DNA from: Rhizobium sp. | GTDB lineage: Bacteria; Pseudomonadota; Alphaproteobacteria; Rhizobiales; Rhizobiaceae | DNA length: 17,176 bases | Direction of reading: 5' to 3' | NCBI GenBank assembly: GCA_003501385.1 | Contig: DNPN01000271.1 | Coordinates: 704 to 17,879, forward strand | In this document: positions 15,131 to 17,176 of the stretch, one piece after another | How the letters are laid out: every line of letters begins with the position of its first letter | How positions within the stretch are numbered: the stretch's first letter is position 1 | Notes under the pieces: model-generated | Seen by the model: only the letters and a program-made list of their open reading frames with translations | Databases searched by the model: none | What the model was told of the DNA's origin: nothing | Translations under genes and position numbers: made by a program

Positions 15131-15319
15131 CCCTCCCCAACCCTCCCCACAAGGGGCAGGGCAATCGCATATGGAAATTTTGGATTCGAATCTTTCGGCG
15201 CAAGACATTTCCGGATTCCAAAATGACGTCTCGGATGCGCCTGCGATTCTATTCTTGCGCAAAACGAGAAAATTCGAGCCATATGCGATTGCCCTGCCAC
15301 AAGGAGGGTTGGGGAGGGA
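15131..15319. repeat. Long inverted repeat, RIME-like intergenic element
   Basis: The left arm (15131-15173, starting CCCTCCCCAACCCTCC and ending GGGCAATCGCATATGG) recurs inverted at 15280-15319 with one small gap and a few changes. The roughly 106-base centre has further pairing: ATTTTGGATTCG (15177-15188) against CGGATTCCAAAAT (15212-15224), and GCGCAAGA near 15198 against its complement near 15253. Multi-palindromic intergenic elements of one to two hundred bases are known in rhizobia as RIMEs; the assignment is by resemblance only. Transcribed, it would form a large hairpin between binding-protein and permease genes. Confidence 0.75.
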
Positions 15320-15379
15320 TTTCGAAACATTTCGTTTCCTGAAAACGGATAGACACAAAAACGCGAAGACCGGAGAGCC

Positions 15380-16021
15380 ATGTCATTCAAACTCTTCTTC
15401 CTGCTGGTCAAGGCTGCCGGATGGACGCTGGGCATTAGCGTCATTTCCATCACCATCGGCTTTTTGCTGGCCGTTGCCCTGTCAGGTGCCATGCTTTCTG
15501 GCAAACGGCTCTATACAATGCCAACAGAGCTGTTCATCAGCTTCTTTCGCGGCGTGCCGCTGCTGGTACAATTGCTGCTGATCTACAATCTCTTACCCTT
15601 CATTGGCATCAATGTGCCAAGCGTGGTGGCGGCCATCATCGGCTTATCGCTCTGCACCGCCGCCTATCAGGCTGAAAACCTGCGGGGCGGGTTTGAAAGC
15701 GTGCCGAAAGGCTTGGTGGAAGCGGCGGATATGGCAGGCTTGTCCGCACGCCAAACCTTTTTGCGCATCAAACTGCCGATTGCGCTTCGGCTCACCTTCC
15801 CCGCCCTGGTCAATGAAGCGATCATGATCCTCAAATCCTCCTCGCTGGTCTCGGTGGTCGGCATTGTCGAGCTGACCCGCATGGCGCAGGATCTGGCCGC
15901 CTCCACCTATCTGCCGCTGGAGCTGTTTGCCTCGGCTGCGCTGATTTATCTGATCATCTGCTGGAGCGTAGCGCTGTTGAGCGGCATGGCTGAACGCGCG
16001 CTTCCGGGAGCGGTGAAATGA
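15380..16021 (+). CDS. Amino acid ABC transporter permease, first subunit
   Basis: Inner-membrane subunit of the polar amino acid importer (HisQ/GltJ-like family). 213 residues with about five hydrophobic helices. FFRGVPLLVQLLLIYNLLP (about 55-73) is the family hallmark. The EAA loop that docks the ATPase is at about 114-133 (EAADMAGLSARQTFLRIKLP). It starts at ATG 15380 with GGAGAG ahead. The stop overlaps the next permease start (ATGA at 16018-16021), so the two subunits are coupled and should form a heterodimer. Confidence 0.93.
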   Translation: MSFKLFFLLVKAAGWTLGISVISITIGFLLAVALSGAMLSGKRLYTMPTELFISFFRGVPLLVQLLLIYNLLPFIGINVPSVVAAIIGLSLCTAAYQAENLRGGFESVPKGLVEAADMAGLSARQTFLRIKLPIALRLTFPALVNEAIMILKSSSLVSVVGIVELTRMAQDLAASTYLPLELFASAALIYLIICWSVALLSGMAERALPGAVK

Positions 16022-16686
16022 TGTTTGATCCCAAAGTCATTCTCGATCATCTGCCGGAGATTTTCAGCGGCACCGTCACCACCCTGTGGATCTGGGTTGT
16101 CGGCATGCTGCTGGGTGTGCTCGTTGGCTTTCTGGTGGCAACAGGCCGTCGCTATGGCAGCAGGTTTCTGGATATCCCGCTGGGGCTAATGGTGGAAGTG
16201 CTGCGCGGCACACCGTTTCTGATCCAGATTTTTCTGGTCTATTACGGCGGTCCCTATGTTGGCCTGTCACTGGACCCTATCCCTTGCGGCTTGATTGGCC
16301 TCACCGTCTATTCCGCCGCCTATTATTCCGAGATTTTCCGGGCAGGCTATGGCTCCGTTCCCCACGGCCATGTGGAAGCGGCGGAATGTCTGGGCTTGAG
16401 CCGTTTTCAAATCATCCGCCGTATTCTGCTGCCAGAAATGGCGCTGATTGTGCTGCCGCCTTGCGTCAATCTGGCGATCATCCTTTTGAAAGAATCGGCG
16501 GTGCTGTCGATCATCACCGTTCCCGAACTCACCGCCACCGTCAGCGCCATAGGCTCTGCGCAATATGCCTTTCTGGAGGCGATTTTTGTGCTGGCGGTTA
16601 TTTACTGGGTCATTGTGGAGGCCACCGCCTGGGCGGCTCGCAAGGCTGAATCCCGTTTGAGCAGATTGAGGTTTTCCGCGCCATGA
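16018..16686 (+). CDS. Amino acid ABC transporter permease, second subunit
   Basis: Partner of the preceding permease (HisM/GltK-like). 222 residues. The N-terminal helix runs TVTTLWIWVVGMLLGVLVGF. The hallmark is LRGTPFLIQIFLVYYGGP (about 62-79), and the EAA loop is at about 120-139 (EAAECLGLSRFQIIRRILLP). KESAVLSIITVPELT is the usual segment before the last helix. Two tandem ATG codons (16018 and 16021) are possible; the first overlaps the upstream stop. The end overlaps the ATPase start by four bases. Confidence 0.93.
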   Translation: MMFDPKVILDHLPEIFSGTVTTLWIWVVGMLLGVLVGFLVATGRRYGSRFLDIPLGLMVEVLRGTPFLIQIFLVYYGGPYVGLSLDPIPCGLIGLTVYSAAYYSEIFRAGYGSVPHGHVEAAECLGLSRFQIIRRILLPEMALIVLPPCVNLAIILLKESAVLSIITVPELTATVSAIGSAQYAFLEAIFVLAVIYWVIVEATAWAARKAESRLSRLRFSAP

Positions 16687-17176
16687 CGCTTCCCGCCATT
16701 TCCGTTTCCAAACTCGTCAAGCGCTTTGGCACCAACACTGTGTTGAATGACATCAATCTCGATATCCCCGAAGGCAAAGTCTCCTGCCTGATCGGCCCTT
16801 CCGGCTCCGGCAAGAGCACGCTGCTCCGCTGCATGGCCTTTTTGGAAGAGGCCAGCGAGGGCATGATCACCGTCAGCGGCGAAGCGCTTGGCTACTTTGA
16901 GCGCCCCGATGGCCAACGCGAACGCCTGCCCGCAGCCCAGATCCGTGCTGTGCGGTCCAAAATCGGCATGGTGTTTCAACAATTCAATCTCTGGCCGCAT
17001 ATGACCGCGCTTGGCAATGTGTCTGAAGCGTTGAAAACCGTACACAAAATGCCAAAGTGCGAGGCCGAAGACCGCGCCATGATGCAGTTGAAAAAGGTGG
17101 GGCTGGAGAACCGCGCAGGCCATTATCCCTCCCAACTCTCCGGCGGCCAGCAACAGCGTGTGGCCATTGCCCGGGC
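16683..17176 (+). CDS. Amino acid ABC transporter ATP-binding protein, 3' end beyond window
   Basis: ATPase of the amino acid importer (HisP/GlnQ family). The first 164 residues are visible; about 250 are usual. Walker A is GPSGSGKST (38-46), the Q-loop is in VFQQFNLWPHMTALGNV (Gln100), and the signature LSGGQQQRVAIAR starts at 152. The sequence is cut just before Walker B. An insert at about 68-88 (LGYFERPDGQRERLPAAQIR) is longer than the shortest family members but within normal variation. The start overlaps the permease stop (ATGA). Confidence 0.93.
   Translation, partial: MTLPAISVSKLVKRFGTNTVLNDINLDIPEGKVSCLIGPSGSGKSTLLRCMAFLEEASEGMITVSGEALGYFERPDGQRERLPAAQIRAVRSKIGMVFQQFNLWPHMTALGNVSEALKTVHKMPKCEAEDRAMMQLKKVGLENRAGHYPSQLSGGQQQRVAIAR

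Larger units (their letters stand above)
15043..15379. other. Intercistronic region between binding protein and permease genes
   Basis: 337 bases without a gene, unusually long inside an amino acid transporter operon. It holds a small terminator-like hairpin (15059-15080) and a long inverted repeat (15131-15319). The open frames here are only the repeat read through. Confidence 0.7.

Noticed and set aside
14278..15504. A 408-codon minus-strand open frame across the binding-protein gene and repeat
   Set aside because: It runs antisense through a known gene and the inverted repeat and shows no protein family features.
15171..15581. Plus-strand open frame through the RIME-like element into the first permease
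   Set aside because: It is repeat sequence followed by permease sequence in the wrong frame.

Overview
The window looks like chromosome from an alphaproteobacterium of the Rhizobiaceae, in the Rhizobium/Agrobacterium/Allorhizobium range. Three things point there: an frcR-frcBCAK sugar uptake locus in the order known from Sinorhizobium, a TGA-N9-TCA iron-operator-like site ahead of exbB, and a long intergenic inverted repeat resembling rhizobial RIME elements. The assignment is an inference from gene content; no rRNA or other phylogenetic marker is present.

Layout, left to right. (1) 1-1538, minus: a chemotaxis receptor (MCP) that runs off the left edge. (2) 1844-2397: remains of a second MCP, a roughly 97% identical copy of part of the signalling domain. 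It has a frameshift, is cut at both ends, and is bordered by a 39-bp palindrome and a leftover terminator. (3) 2656-4995, plus: exbB-exbD-tonB, the motor that energises TonB-dependent uptake, with a candidate iron-responsive operator upstream. (4) 4982-7049, minus: arginase followed by a GH105 unsaturated glucuronyl/rhamnogalacturonyl hydrolase; the hydrolase 3' end overlaps tonB tail to tail. (5) 7453-8220, plus: an NAD-type short-chain dehydrogenase, divergent from arginase. (6) 8359-14021: a sugar module. The ROK regulator frcR and a FucU-type mutarotase are translationally coupled on the minus strand. Divergent from them is frcBCAK (binding protein, permease, ATPase, P-loop kinase), ending in a strong terminator. 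(7) 14215-17176, plus: a polar amino acid ABC transporter (binding protein, two permeases, ATPase), with the ATPase cut by the right edge.

Working together: FrcB/FrcC/FrcA should bring in a monosaccharide (fructose, mannose or ribose by analogy with the Sinorhizobium system). FrcR probably controls the locus, the mutarotase may speed anomer interconversion of the sugar, and FrcK may phosphorylate a downstream compound. The amino acid transporter is a separate unit with its own promoter, and its first gene is separated from the rest by a hairpin and the RIME-like element. GH105 (pectin fragments), arginase, sugar and amino acid uptake, and a TonB motor fit a plant-associated heterotroph.

I found no CRISPR array, phage, toxin-antitoxin, defence or biosynthetic system, no tRNA or rRNA, and no convincing new multi-gene system. 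The items most worth a second look are the decayed MCP duplication with its palindromic junction, the iron-operator-like site, the frcR-mutarotase coupling with an altered ROK signature, and the long structured inverted repeat inside the amino acid transporter operon.
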